A program made the translations under genes and the position numbers. Below the pieces are notes generated by a model, which worked only from the letters and a program-made list of their open reading frames with translations, did no database searches and was not told the origin of the DNA. From Putridiphycobacter sp965230195 (lineage in GTDB: Bacteria > Bacteroidota > Bacteroidia > Flavobacteriales_D > Crocinitomicaceae), in assembly GCA_965230195.1 (NCBI GenBank), contig OZ245997.1, positions 4,092,001-4,156,000 on the forward strand: a stretch of DNA of 64,000 bases. The letters run 5' to 3'. This document shows positions 50,001-58,800 of the stretch, in pieces (the stretch's first letter is position 1; each line of letters begins with the position of its first letter).

Positions 50001-50539
50001 AAATTGAACTGATCAACCAATCCACTAATTTTTCAAAAGAATCGTATGAATTATCGGATTCAACCTTCAGAATAACCTGGTTTAATAATGAAACCGGAAA
50101 CGAAAATGGTAACTGGTTTTTTAGATACGATTATAACCTGACAAAAACGGATACCATACTTACCGGTGAACAAAAATATGAAGTATGCCTGGTAGCTAAA
50201 AACTTTAATGATTGCAGAGACACCTTATGTAAAATTGCTGAAGTACATGCTTTTCCTGAACTGGAAATCCCTAATGTATTTACACCCGGTGCCAGCCCAA
50301 ATAATACTTTCTTTTTCCCCAACCGGGGAATCGACTTGTTTAATGCCACTGTTTTTAATCGATATGGAATTGAAGTCTTCCGGTTTGAGACCATTAATGA
50401 CCATTGGAATGGTGACAATTTAAAAAATGGGAAACCTTGTTTGGACGGGATTTATTTTTACACATATTCTGCCACTTCAACTAATGGCACTCATTTTTCA
50501 GGACAAGGCAATGTTCATTTGATAAGGGGTGATAAATAA
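47060..50539 (+). CDS. Large T9SS cargo protein with SprB-like repeats and gliding-motility C-terminal domain (paralogue 1)
   Basis: The protein has about 1159 residues from ATG 47060; a TTG at 47042 is in frame, but the ATG gives the normal signal peptide (SFLVLLLGLSFTAFSQ). The mature N-terminus has EICDNGIDDDNDGLIDLND, a calcium-binding-type Asp repeat, followed by a carbohydrate-binding-like domain (about residues 50-260). PKD/Ig-type and SprB-like repeats follow (HPQCFATPTGS and HPLCHGFETGS stretches). The last ~90 residues are a CHU_C-type sorting domain (PNVFTPGASPNNTFFFPNRG) that directs secretion and attachment by T9SS. It is a surface adhesin or mobile filament candidate. Confidence 0.85.
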   Translation: MSVTTIDQYLKRISFLVLLLGLSFTAFSQEICDNGIDDDNDGLIDLNDSDDCSCNLYSTTPQSLIPNPSFEDTICCPTGSSQMNCASDWVQASDATSDYFNLCGYSQIVNPPNYPIPDDGSGYTGIINDSAYAEYVGACLNSPMIAGTSYTLNFYTALSTGDFVFDFSLFGTPTCGDLPWSGTSCPVGSGQWQELASQNISFNTIGEWQMVSLTFTPTIDIAAVALGGGCGSQGMNNFNYYYIDGLYLDSTVNFGAWIEGNGGNLCENDLILTASTIETGGTWQWYQDGVALPGETMSTLDISTYGPGNFSAVYSNSDGCVVANGTWHQVLYPQANFSAYLDPCSGVLSLSDESTITNGGIINDVDWYFSDNSSALDVFDTTHILSPPVTLEVMHVVNSVYGCSDTSYQTFSFDFSISADIISNVNESTYMASQGDTINMCFDNNDTIDVSGIANVSAPHTITDYQWAFDFGDITDTQDTSHFFPTSGFHYMNLTVTASNGCTAGALQPVWIHELPEASFVFTDGIQSYQSLSNDTLHFCPGDTLMFFNTSTYGPLDTISQYFWNFGNGDVYFDEDTILVYDTPGIYDVVLYVSTDYSCDDRDSVVIVINDTHAEVVNINFETCLGANDGSATITNFSGAYSGDYVVSVFDPDGNLFADGTFLPGDDFPLSNLYTGVWTVNIENNIGCSWDTTFTIQSIEPPINISTNIGHPQCFATPTGSLTAFSTNPGTFSFTISDSDGNIVNVPGTNTANSLEAGTYTVSIVDNSNCYSEIQVQLIDPPAIDINLDLVHPLCHGFETGSALVDTIYNTQGDYSQIDYNWDPNPLGSNGLNQITNTGLVAGEYILEITDEIGCTRRITYHIIDPNPLVGVMEVVSPTFCRTAGYQKGNGEVTVTTAGLNQSGTGNVTYHWENLENGDTSDNSTFVVNVPGWMAVTLEDDNGCIYTNTIYVDSVNPISDFELLSEQFEGPGEYEGTEHLEIELINQSTNFSKESYELSDSTFRITWFNNETGNENGNWFFRYDYNLTKTDTILTGEQKYEVCLVAKNFNDCRDTLCKIAEVHAFPELEIPNVFTPGASPNNTFFFPNRGIDLFNATVFNRYGIEVFRFETINDHWNGDNLKNGKPCLDGIYFYTYSATSTNGTHFSGQGNVHLIRGDK

Positions 50540-50545
50540 TTAAAT

Positions 50546-53464
50546 ATGTTCAAGAACCGTCTGATACTCTTTCTTATCTTGATATTTCCAGTCATTGGAT
50601 CAGGGCAGGAAATATGTGATAATGGTATTGATGACGATAATGACGGACTAATTGACCTTAATGATACACTTGATTGTGATTGTGCCTACACTTATAATGA
50701 AGCTTTTTCGCTGATCCCTAACCCTTCATTTGAAGATACTTTGTGTTGTCCAACGACATTCAGTGAAATGAATTGTGCACAGGACTGGATACAGGCTTCT
50801 GATGCCACCAGTGACTATATAAACAACTGTAGTCCTCCCCTGCCTATTTTTAATCCACCGGATTTACCACTACCCAATAACGGATCAGGCTATGTTGGCT
50901 TTATCAGTGCATCTAATGCACTTGGCGACTATTATAATGAATACGTTGGGACATGTTTAAATGGTCCTATGTTAGCCGGAACATCTTATACCATTAGTTT
51001 TTATACGGCAGCCGGCGGCGGGGATTTAACGCAGACCTTTTCTATTTTTGGCACTCCGGATTGTTCTGATTTGCCATGGACAGGCTTCCTTTGCCCTACC
51101 GGAAACGGACAGTGGCAGGAATTGGCCAGTCAAACAGTAACCTATAGTTCACTTGGGCCATGGCAACAAGTAACCCTCACCTTTACCCCAACAGTTGATA
51201 TTAATGCCATCGCATTGGGAGGTCCTTGCAGTCCATTCCCTCTCAATTTTTCAAATTATTACTTTTTTGATGAACTGACATTAGACAGCACCGGTAACTT
51301 TACAAATGCCATTGAGGAATCAGGCAATTGGTGTCTAAATAATCTTGAGTTAACTGTCAGTACCAATGCAACTAACGGTACGTGGCAATGGTATCTTGAT
51401 GGTGTGGCTTTGATTGGTGAAACCACAGATATATTAAATGTAATGAATTATGGCAGTGGAGAATATGCAGCGGTTTATTTCACTCCTGATGATTGTATCA
51501 GAATCAATTATGAGATTGATGCATTAAGCCTGGGATCGGGTTTTGAAATGGTTATAGGGGCAAATACATACTCCAGTCATTCTACAGATACTATTTTCCT
51601 CTGCGATAATGAGATAATCCAATTCAATGGCTTAGCCTATCCCTACCTTTCAGATTCAATTATACAGTACAACTGGGACTTTGGAAACCAAACCAGTTTT
51701 ACCGGTATGGATACAACATTTCAATATCAGGCTCCAGGTACGTACAATATTATTTTAAACTCTCTTACAAATAATGGTTGTAATCTAAATGATTCTATTA
51801 TTCTTGTTATCGGAGATATTTCAACCGGAGCATTTATTGTCAATAACGAAGCATGTGCCGGAGCAGGTGATGGCTCAATAGTTATTCAAAATGTCAATGG
51901 TGATTCGGGGGGACAAGTAAATATTACCTGGATTGATCCTTCCGGTGGGACATTTGCAACTCAAACAGTAAACAGCAACAATGATGCCTCGCAATCGGGA
52001 TTATACGGAGGGGCATGGCAAATTAATATGACATCTGTTCTTTCCGGTTGTCAATTCGACACTACAGTAATAATCTCCGTCGGATCCTCTATTCCAATCA
52101 GTACAAACTTCAATCACCCACAATGTTTTGGCACGTCCAATGGTTCAATCACAGCATTTTCTCAATCTTCAGGAACATTCTTTTTTTCTATTGAAGATAA
52201 TAACGGAAATTTAATGAATAATAATGGTACTAATACTGCAAACAATTTGCCTGCCGGTATTTATACAATTAAAGTAAGTGATGACGCGAATTGTGAAAAC
52301 CAAACAACAGTTATTCTGATAGAACCTCCTGCTATTGACCTTGATTTGTCTCTGCAACATCCTCTTTGCCATGGTTATACTACCGGTCAGGCTACTGTTA
52401 CAAATGTTCACAACTATCAGGGAGATTTTGATGATATTTTTTATGCCTGGGACCCTAATCCAAATGGTTCAAACGGTTTGAATGTTACAGAAAATAACGG
52501 CCTTGGTGCAGGAGAATACGTTCTGGAAATTGTAGATGACGTTGGATGCTCCAATGAGTTTACATTTTACATTATCGAACCAGATCCTTTGATTGGAGTT
52601 GTTGAAATTCCGTCATTGACCTACTGCAGAACTAAAGGCTTTCAAAAAGGAAACGGTGAAGTTACCGTTACAACTGGCGGACCGGGCTATTCAGGAACCG
52701 GAAATGTGCTCTATCATTGGAAAAACCTTGAAAACGGAGACGAATCTAATAACACCACATTTATTGTAAATGAACCCGGATGGATGGAAGTGACCCTTAT
52801 TGACGATTACCAATGTACTTATATTGAAAAAATATATGTCGATTCCTTAAATCCAATGGCTGATTTTGATTTGATATCTGAACAGTTTGAAGGACCCGGA
52901 CAATATGAAGGCACAGAAAATCTGGAAATAGAACTGATCAATCAGTCCATTAATTTTTCAAAAGAATCCTATCAATTATCCGATTCAACATTCAAAATAA
53001 CATGGTTCAATAATGAACCTGGAAATGAAAATGGTAACTGGTTTTTTAGATATGATTATAACCTGACAAAAACAGACACCATTCTGACCGGTGAACAAAA
53101 ATATGAAATATGCCTGGTGGCCAAAAACTTTAACGATTGCAGAGATACCATTTGTAAAATTGCTGAAGTACACGCCTTTCCGGAATTAGAGGTACCTAAC
53201 ATATTTACACCAGGTGCCAGTCCTAACAATACATTCTTTTTTCCTAATCGCGGAATAGAAATATTTGATGCTACCATTTTTAACCGGTATGGTGTACAGG
53301 TGTTTCATTTTGATAATATTGATGACCAATGGAACGGGAATGATGCTAAAAACGGAAAACCTTGTCTGGACGGAGTTTATTTTTATACCTACTCTGCCAC
53401 CTCAACAAATGGCACTTATTTTTCGGGACAAGGGAATGTTCATTTAATCAGAGCTGAAAAATAA
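50546..53464 (+). CDS. Large T9SS cargo protein, tandem paralogue 2
   Basis: The 972-residue paralogue of the preceding gene starts 7 bases after it. It has the same order: signal peptide (KNRLILFLILIFPVIGSGQ), calcium-type Asp motif EICDNGIDDDNDGLIDLND, carbohydrate-binding-like N-domain with NPSFEDTLCCP, SprB-like repeats (HPQCFGTSNGS, HPLCHGYTTG) and a CHU_C sorting domain. It is about 190 residues shorter and lacks some of the central repeats. The last ~200 residues are almost identical to paralogue 1, suggesting gene conversion or recent duplication. It overlaps the next gene's start by one base. Confidence 0.85.
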   Translation: MFKNRLILFLILIFPVIGSGQEICDNGIDDDNDGLIDLNDTLDCDCAYTYNEAFSLIPNPSFEDTLCCPTTFSEMNCAQDWIQASDATSDYINNCSPPLPIFNPPDLPLPNNGSGYVGFISASNALGDYYNEYVGTCLNGPMLAGTSYTISFYTAAGGGDLTQTFSIFGTPDCSDLPWTGFLCPTGNGQWQELASQTVTYSSLGPWQQVTLTFTPTVDINAIALGGPCSPFPLNFSNYYFFDELTLDSTGNFTNAIEESGNWCLNNLELTVSTNATNGTWQWYLDGVALIGETTDILNVMNYGSGEYAAVYFTPDDCIRINYEIDALSLGSGFEMVIGANTYSSHSTDTIFLCDNEIIQFNGLAYPYLSDSIIQYNWDFGNQTSFTGMDTTFQYQAPGTYNIILNSLTNNGCNLNDSIILVIGDISTGAFIVNNEACAGAGDGSIVIQNVNGDSGGQVNITWIDPSGGTFATQTVNSNNDASQSGLYGGAWQINMTSVLSGCQFDTTVIISVGSSIPISTNFNHPQCFGTSNGSITAFSQSSGTFFFSIEDNNGNLMNNNGTNTANNLPAGIYTIKVSDDANCENQTTVILIEPPAIDLDLSLQHPLCHGYTTGQATVTNVHNYQGDFDDIFYAWDPNPNGSNGLNVTENNGLGAGEYVLEIVDDVGCSNEFTFYIIEPDPLIGVVEIPSLTYCRTKGFQKGNGEVTVTTGGPGYSGTGNVLYHWKNLENGDESNNTTFIVNEPGWMEVTLIDDYQCTYIEKIYVDSLNPMADFDLISEQFEGPGQYEGTENLEIELINQSINFSKESYQLSDSTFKITWFNNEPGNENGNWFFRYDYNLTKTDTILTGEQKYEICLVAKNFNDCRDTICKIAEVHAFPELEVPNIFTPGASPNNTFFFPNRGIEIFDATIFNRYGVQVFHFDNIDDQWNGNDAKNGKPCLDGVYFYTYSATSTNGTYFSGQGNVHLIRAEK

Positions 53465-54132
53465 TGGTCCGGTCATTTTCCATAGTTTTCTTAGGTTTGA
53501 TTACTATTTTATCATTTTCATTCTCGAATGGCACCGGAAACAACAAAAATAATATTCCCTTAAAAATAACATGGACGGACAGTTTAACCGGTGATTTCAC
53601 TTTCAAGGACCAATGGTCATATCCCGAATGTGTTTACCGGAATCAATATGGTCAATTGAGCTGTGATGGAATTTGTCCGGAAGCAACATATGCAATGAAA
53701 GAAAAAGGCGGCCGAATCATACAGGATTCTATCGCATCATTCTACAAATTGGTAGATACCTCACATTGTTATCACACACTCAAATCTGAAGCTCGCGTGT
53801 ACGAATGGGGAGGCACTGACTTTATAACGTTTAAGCAAATGCCGGATGGAAAAATAAAAGGACAATCTGTTAATACTATTGGTACTCATAGCAGCTTATG
53901 TATTGAAATTGATAATGATACTTGTCTGGCTTGGATTGATTTTAACAGCATTACTGATTTATACCCCAACCCGTATTACTTCTATTTAACTGAAGGGAGT
54001 ATTCAAATAGACCGAAACTACTGGCAAAAAGGCATCATAAAATGTACTTTTAACTTCAATTTTGAAAATACCATTGAACCTGGAACCCCATTGTTCTGGA
54101 AGGGAAAAATATTCAGTACAATAAGTAAATAG
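53464..54132 (+). CDS. Exported protein of unknown function, coupled to T9SS paralogue 2
   Basis: The 222-residue protein has an N-terminal signal (RSFSIVFLGLITILSFSFS). It has about six Cys in a beta-rich body (YPECVYRNQYGQLSCDGICPEATYAMKE near the start; SLCIEIDNDTCLAW in the middle). No family is recognised. The stop of paralogue 2 and this ATG share one base (TAATG), so it is translated as part of that operon. A chaperone or processing partner of the large surface proteins is an attractive reading but only inferred. No T9SS sorting domain is present. Confidence 0.65.
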   Translation: MVRSFSIVFLGLITILSFSFSNGTGNNKNNIPLKITWTDSLTGDFTFKDQWSYPECVYRNQYGQLSCDGICPEATYAMKEKGGRIIQDSIASFYKLVDTSHCYHTLKSEARVYEWGGTDFITFKQMPDGKIKGQSVNTIGTHSSLCIEIDNDTCLAWIDFNSITDLYPNPYYFYLTEGSIQIDRNYWQKGIIKCTFNFNFENTIEPGTPLFWKGKIFSTISK

Positions 54133-54212
54133 ATCACATAAATACCATGAAAAAGTAACGATCAATAGGTAAATTGCTTACTTTTAAATGACAAATCAGT
54201 AAAATCAATACC

Positions 54213-54941
54213 ATGATAAGATTAAAAACACCTGTTATCCTGAGTTTTCTTTCAATTATGCTTTTAATGTCCGGATGTCAGTTCGGTCCAGGCATTCGTG
54301 GTTCAAAAACAATTGTTGAAACAGAATATCCGTTTAAGGATTTTTCTAAAATTGAACTTTCCGGAGTTTATAAAATTGAACTGATTCAGTCTGATCAGTA
54401 TAAAGTAATGGTTTCTTATAATGATAATTTAAAGAATTATTTACGGATTAAAAAAGATGGTGAAACGTTGGTATTCGGTTTAAAGAAAATGGTTTCTGTT
54501 CACAATGCTAAATTAACGGCCAAAGTATATATGCCCAATTTAGAAGGCATTAAAGCCAGTGGGGCTACCCGCACTTCTGTTGAACAATTTACCTGTGAAA
54601 ATCTGGATCTTCATTTTTCAGGTGCTTCAGGAATGAAGGGAAATTTCGATATTAGAAATTTGCTATCTGTCAACGCCTCAGGTGCTTCAACCATTAACCT
54701 TGAGGGACAAACAATAAATTCTGATATTGACCTTTCAGGTGCGGCAAAGCTAAGAGGTAAAGACCTTGTGGTAAAAGATAAGTTAATGGCAGATTGTTCA
54801 GGAGCCAGCGCAGTAACCATCAATTCAGATGGTAAAATGGACCTGGATCTAAGTGGCGCCAGTGCCTTCAATTATTATGGATCAGGAGTAATTACTGACC
54901 AAAAAACAACAGGTGCTTCTAATGTCAATAAAAAGCGTTAG
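54213..54941 (+). CDS. DUF2807 (GIN domain) lipoprotein
   Basis: The 242-residue lipoprotein has signal MIRLKTPVILSFLSIMLLMSGC (Cys22). The GIN/DUF2807 domain shows its usual opening KDFSKIELSGVYKIELIQSDQYKVMV and a run of short beta-helix rungs: GIKASGATRTSVEQFTC, HFSGASGMKGNFD, NASGASTINLEGQ, DLSGAAKLRG, DCSGASAVTI, DLSGASAFNYYG. The G-A-S rungs suggest a right-handed parallel beta solenoid. The function is unknown and autotransport is not implied. Its 3' end overlaps the convergent PorP/SprF gene by 4 bases. Confidence 0.85.
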   Translation: MIRLKTPVILSFLSIMLLMSGCQFGPGIRGSKTIVETEYPFKDFSKIELSGVYKIELIQSDQYKVMVSYNDNLKNYLRIKKDGETLVFGLKKMVSVHNAKLTAKVYMPNLEGIKASGATRTSVEQFTCENLDLHFSGASGMKGNFDIRNLLSVNASGASTINLEGQTINSDIDLSGAAKLRGKDLVVKDKLMADCSGASAVTINSDGKMDLDLSGASAFNYYGSGVITDQKTTGASNVNKKR

Positions 54942-55831
54942 TCACAAACTCTTATCCCTAACATGATTTCGTGAGCGCCTTTTGAAATACCGGTGATATT
55001 ACCAGCACCAATCTCATAACTATACCCAAACCGATATTGTTCAAGGAATTTTACGCCTACCATTCCTGATACGCCAAATGTTGAACGATACATTAATCCA
55101 AATTCAAACATATCTTTCCACAAAGCATTGGCACCTATTTCAATTTGATGTGCAGCAAAATCGGAATTCTTGTACAAAATTGATGCTGAAGCTTTCCATT
55201 CGTCAATCTCAAGGACTTCGTACGAAGCATAAAAATTCATATGATCAACCAGTTTAAAATCAGCTGTGGTAGAACCGTAATCAACCAGTAGACCGGTTGC
55301 AAAAATTTGAGGAACAGCAATACCAACAATCAACTTATCCCAATGGTATATCAACCCTAAATCTGAAGTGAAGCCACCATCCGACTGACGCGACTGGGTT
55401 AATAAATTATCAGTATAATCACTTGCAATGGCGTCTAAATTTCTAAACCTTTGTTGGATAAATCCCAACGATATTCCTGCAGAAAGGGTTGAATTTTCCG
55501 ACATTTTAACATGATAAGCATAGGTTGCCTTTACATTTAAATTACTGATTAACCCACTTCTGAAATTTCTGACATCCAGACCAACAGCATGGTACTCACC
55601 AAAACGATTATCAAAGAAAATAGAATTTACCCTTGGGCTTTCCTTTACTCCAAACCATTGATTCCTGTGATTTAGATAAGCTGAAATACAATCATCCTTC
55701 CCTGCTGCAGCAGGATTAATCATGTACAAATTCTGATTGTAAAGTGTTTGTAATCCTAACTGCTGGGCATGAGCACTTCCAAAAATAAGTAAACTCACTA
55801 CTGCGATATAAAATGAATATAATTTTTTCAT
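54938..55831 (-). CDS. PorP/SprF-family type IX secretion membrane protein
   Basis: This 297-residue outer-membrane protein has signal KKLYSFYIAVVSLLIFGSAHA. The family opening QQLGLQTLYNQNLYMINPAAAGKDDCISAYLNHRNQWFGVK and the MLGIRV-type end are characteristic of PorP/SprF. These proteins usually pair with a type B CTD cargo encoded directly next to them and help its export or anchoring. Here the gene starts 10 bases after the stop of the 2045-residue HYR protein on the same strand, a classic SprF-cargo pair. It is convergent with and overlaps the DUF2807 gene. Confidence 0.92.
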   Translation of the reverse strand: MKKLYSFYIAVVSLLIFGSAHAQQLGLQTLYNQNLYMINPAAAGKDDCISAYLNHRNQWFGVKESPRVNSIFFDNRFGEYHAVGLDVRNFRSGLISNLNVKATYAYHVKMSENSTLSAGISLGFIQQRFRNLDAIASDYTDNLLTQSRQSDGGFTSDLGLIYHWDKLIVGIAVPQIFATGLLVDYGSTTADFKLVDHMNFYASYEVLEIDEWKASASILYKNSDFAAHQIEIGANALWKDMFEFGLMYRSTFGVSGMVGVKFLEQYRFGYSYEIGAGNITGISKGAHEIMLGIRVCD

Positions 55832-55841
55832 AATTTATGTA

Positions 55842-58800
55842 TTATCTTATTAATGTAATAGCTCCTGTTACAGGATCATCCGATTCGCAGGAAATGACAT
55901 AATAGTAATTCCCCTCTGGTAAATCTTTCCCATTATGAGTTCCATCCCAGTCGTTATTGTAACCAGTGGATTCATGAACTAAATTACCCCACGAAGTATA
56001 AATCTTTATTGTACAATCATCTAAAAGGTAATGACCTTTAATAATCCAGGTATCATTTTTACCATCACCGTTCGGACTCATAAAATTATTCGGTTCAATC
56101 ACAAGGTTGACATTAACATTGACATCATCTGTTGCCTCACATCCATCATCAGAAACTACTGTAACAGTATATAAGGTTGAATACAGTGGAGATGCTTCCG
56201 GATCCTCAATTGAGGTCATATCTAAACCTTCAGAAGGCTCCCATTCAAAAAAGTTAACATTGGTACTGACAGCATCAATAATGATACTTTTCCCTGCATC
56301 AACTTCAATATCAGCACCGGCATCTATAGTCGGTAGTGCAAATCTGGTGATCTCAACCTGACAGGTTGCCTCATTACCACTGGCATCAGTTACAGTATAC
56401 TCGTTAACCGTAACCCCAACCGGGAATATACTTTCACTAGGCAATCCTGAGGTCAAATCAAAAGTCGGATTCGGACAATTATCTGCAATTACAGGATCTT
56501 CCACTACCAGTACTGAATCACAGGATTCAATATTATCAGTACAAGTGATAGTCGGTAATTCAACATCAATAATTGTGACATCAAAACTACAGGTTGAATC
56601 ATTTCCAGCCATATCAACAACTTCAAAAGTATTAGTAGTTGTACCAATAGGATATTCAACATTTGTTCCCAAACCTGCTAACTGAGAAGTCACCGGTCCG
56701 GTACAATTATCTACACCAACCGGTACACCATAAGCTACTACAGCGCCACAAAGGCCTGCATCACTATCCTGTGTAATATCAGCCGGACAGGCAATTTCCG
56801 GTTTTTCAGCATCCGTAATTACCACGTCAAAGCTACAAGTAGTGCTGTTACCGGCTCCATCCGTTACTTCAAAAGTATTAGTGGTAGTACCTACCGGGAA
56901 CAAACTACCGCTTGCCAGACCAGCCGTTTGAACAGTTGTTGCACCAATGCAATTATCCGTTCCTGTTGGAGCTGTATATATAACTGTCGCTCCACATTCA
57001 CTCAAGTCATTATCCTGGGCTATATCAGCCGGACAAGTGATTACCGGAAATTCTGTATCACTAATCACCACATCAAAACTACAGGTGGTAATATTACCTG
57101 CCGCATCCGTCACCTCAAAAGTATTAGTCGTTGTCCCTACAGGGAACAAACTACCACTTGACAGTCCAGCAGTTTGGACTGTGTTAGCTCCCGGACAGTT
57201 ATCTGTTCCCACAGGAGCTGTATAGGTCACTACTGCACCACATTGGCCCGCATCATTATCCTGTGCAATATTGGCAGGGCACGTAATATCTGGTGATTCT
57301 GTATCCGCAATTACCACATCAAAACTACAGGTGGTACTGTTACCTGCCGCATCTGTTACTTCAAATGTATTAGTCGTTGTACCTACAGGGAATAAACTAC
57401 CATCCGGAAGTCCTGCAGTTTGCACAGTGGTTGATCCGGGACAATTATCTGTTCCCACAGGGGCTGTATAAGTCACTACAGCACCACATTGACCAACATC
57501 ATTATTTTGAGAAATGTTAGTTGGGCAAAATATAGCCGGTGATTCCGTATCGGAAATGATAACATCAAAACTACAAGTTGTACTATTACCAGCAGCATCC
57601 GTTACTTCAAAAGTATTGGTTGTTGTACCAACAGGGAATAAACTACCATCCGGAAGTCCTGCAATTTGAACCGTAGTTGATCCCGGACAGTTATCTGTTC
57701 CTACAGGGGCAGCATAATTAACCACTGCACCACACTGACCCACATCATTATTTTGTGTGATATCAGCCGGACAGGAAATGACTGGAGATTCTGTATCGGT
57801 AATCACCACATCAAAACTACAGGTAGTACTGTTACCTGCTGCATCAGTCACTTCAAAAGTATTAGTGGTTGTTCCCACAGGGAATAAACTACCACTCGAC
57901 AAACCTGCTGTTTGAACTGTAGTTGATCCCGGACAATTATCCGTTCCTACAGGGGCTGTATAAGTTATCACCGCACCACATTGACCGGCATCATTATTTT
58001 GAGCGATATCCGAAGGACAGGAAATGACTGGAGACTCTGTATCAGTAATCACCACATCAAAGCTACAGGTTGTGCTATTACCAGCTGCATCTGTCACCTC
58101 AAAAGTATTAGTGGTTGTACCAACAGGGAATAAACTACTACTTGACAAACCTGCTGTTTGAACTGTGGTTGATCCCGGACAATTATCTGTTCCTGCAGGA
58201 GCTGTATAAGTAACCACCGCACCACATTGGCCGGCATCATTATTCTGTGCGATATCAGCAGGACAAGAAATGACAGGAGACTCTGCATCAGTAATCACTA
58301 CATCAAAACTACAGGTGGTACTGTTACCTGCTGCATCAGTCACTTCAAATGTATTAGTCGTTGTACCTACCGGGAATAAACTACCACTTGACAAACCTGC
58401 TGTTTGGACTGTGGTTGATCCCGGACAGTTATCTGTTCCTACAGGTGCCGTATAGGTAACCACCGCATCACATTGGCCGGCATCATTATTTTGTGCGATA
58501 TCAGCAGGACAGGAAATAGTTGGAGATTCCGTATCAGCAATCACCACATCAAAACTACAGGTGGTACTGTTACCCGCTGCATCAGTCACTTCAAATGTAT
58601 TAGTCGTTGCCCCAACAGGGAATAAACTACCACTTGACAAACCTGCTGTTTGAACTGTGGTTGCACCCGGACAGTTATCTAATCCCACAGGAGGATTAAA
58701 ATTAATAATTGCGCCGCACTGACCAGCATCATTGTTTTGCGAGATATCAGTTGGGCAGGAAATGGTTGGGGACTCTGTATCGGTAATCACTACATCAAAA

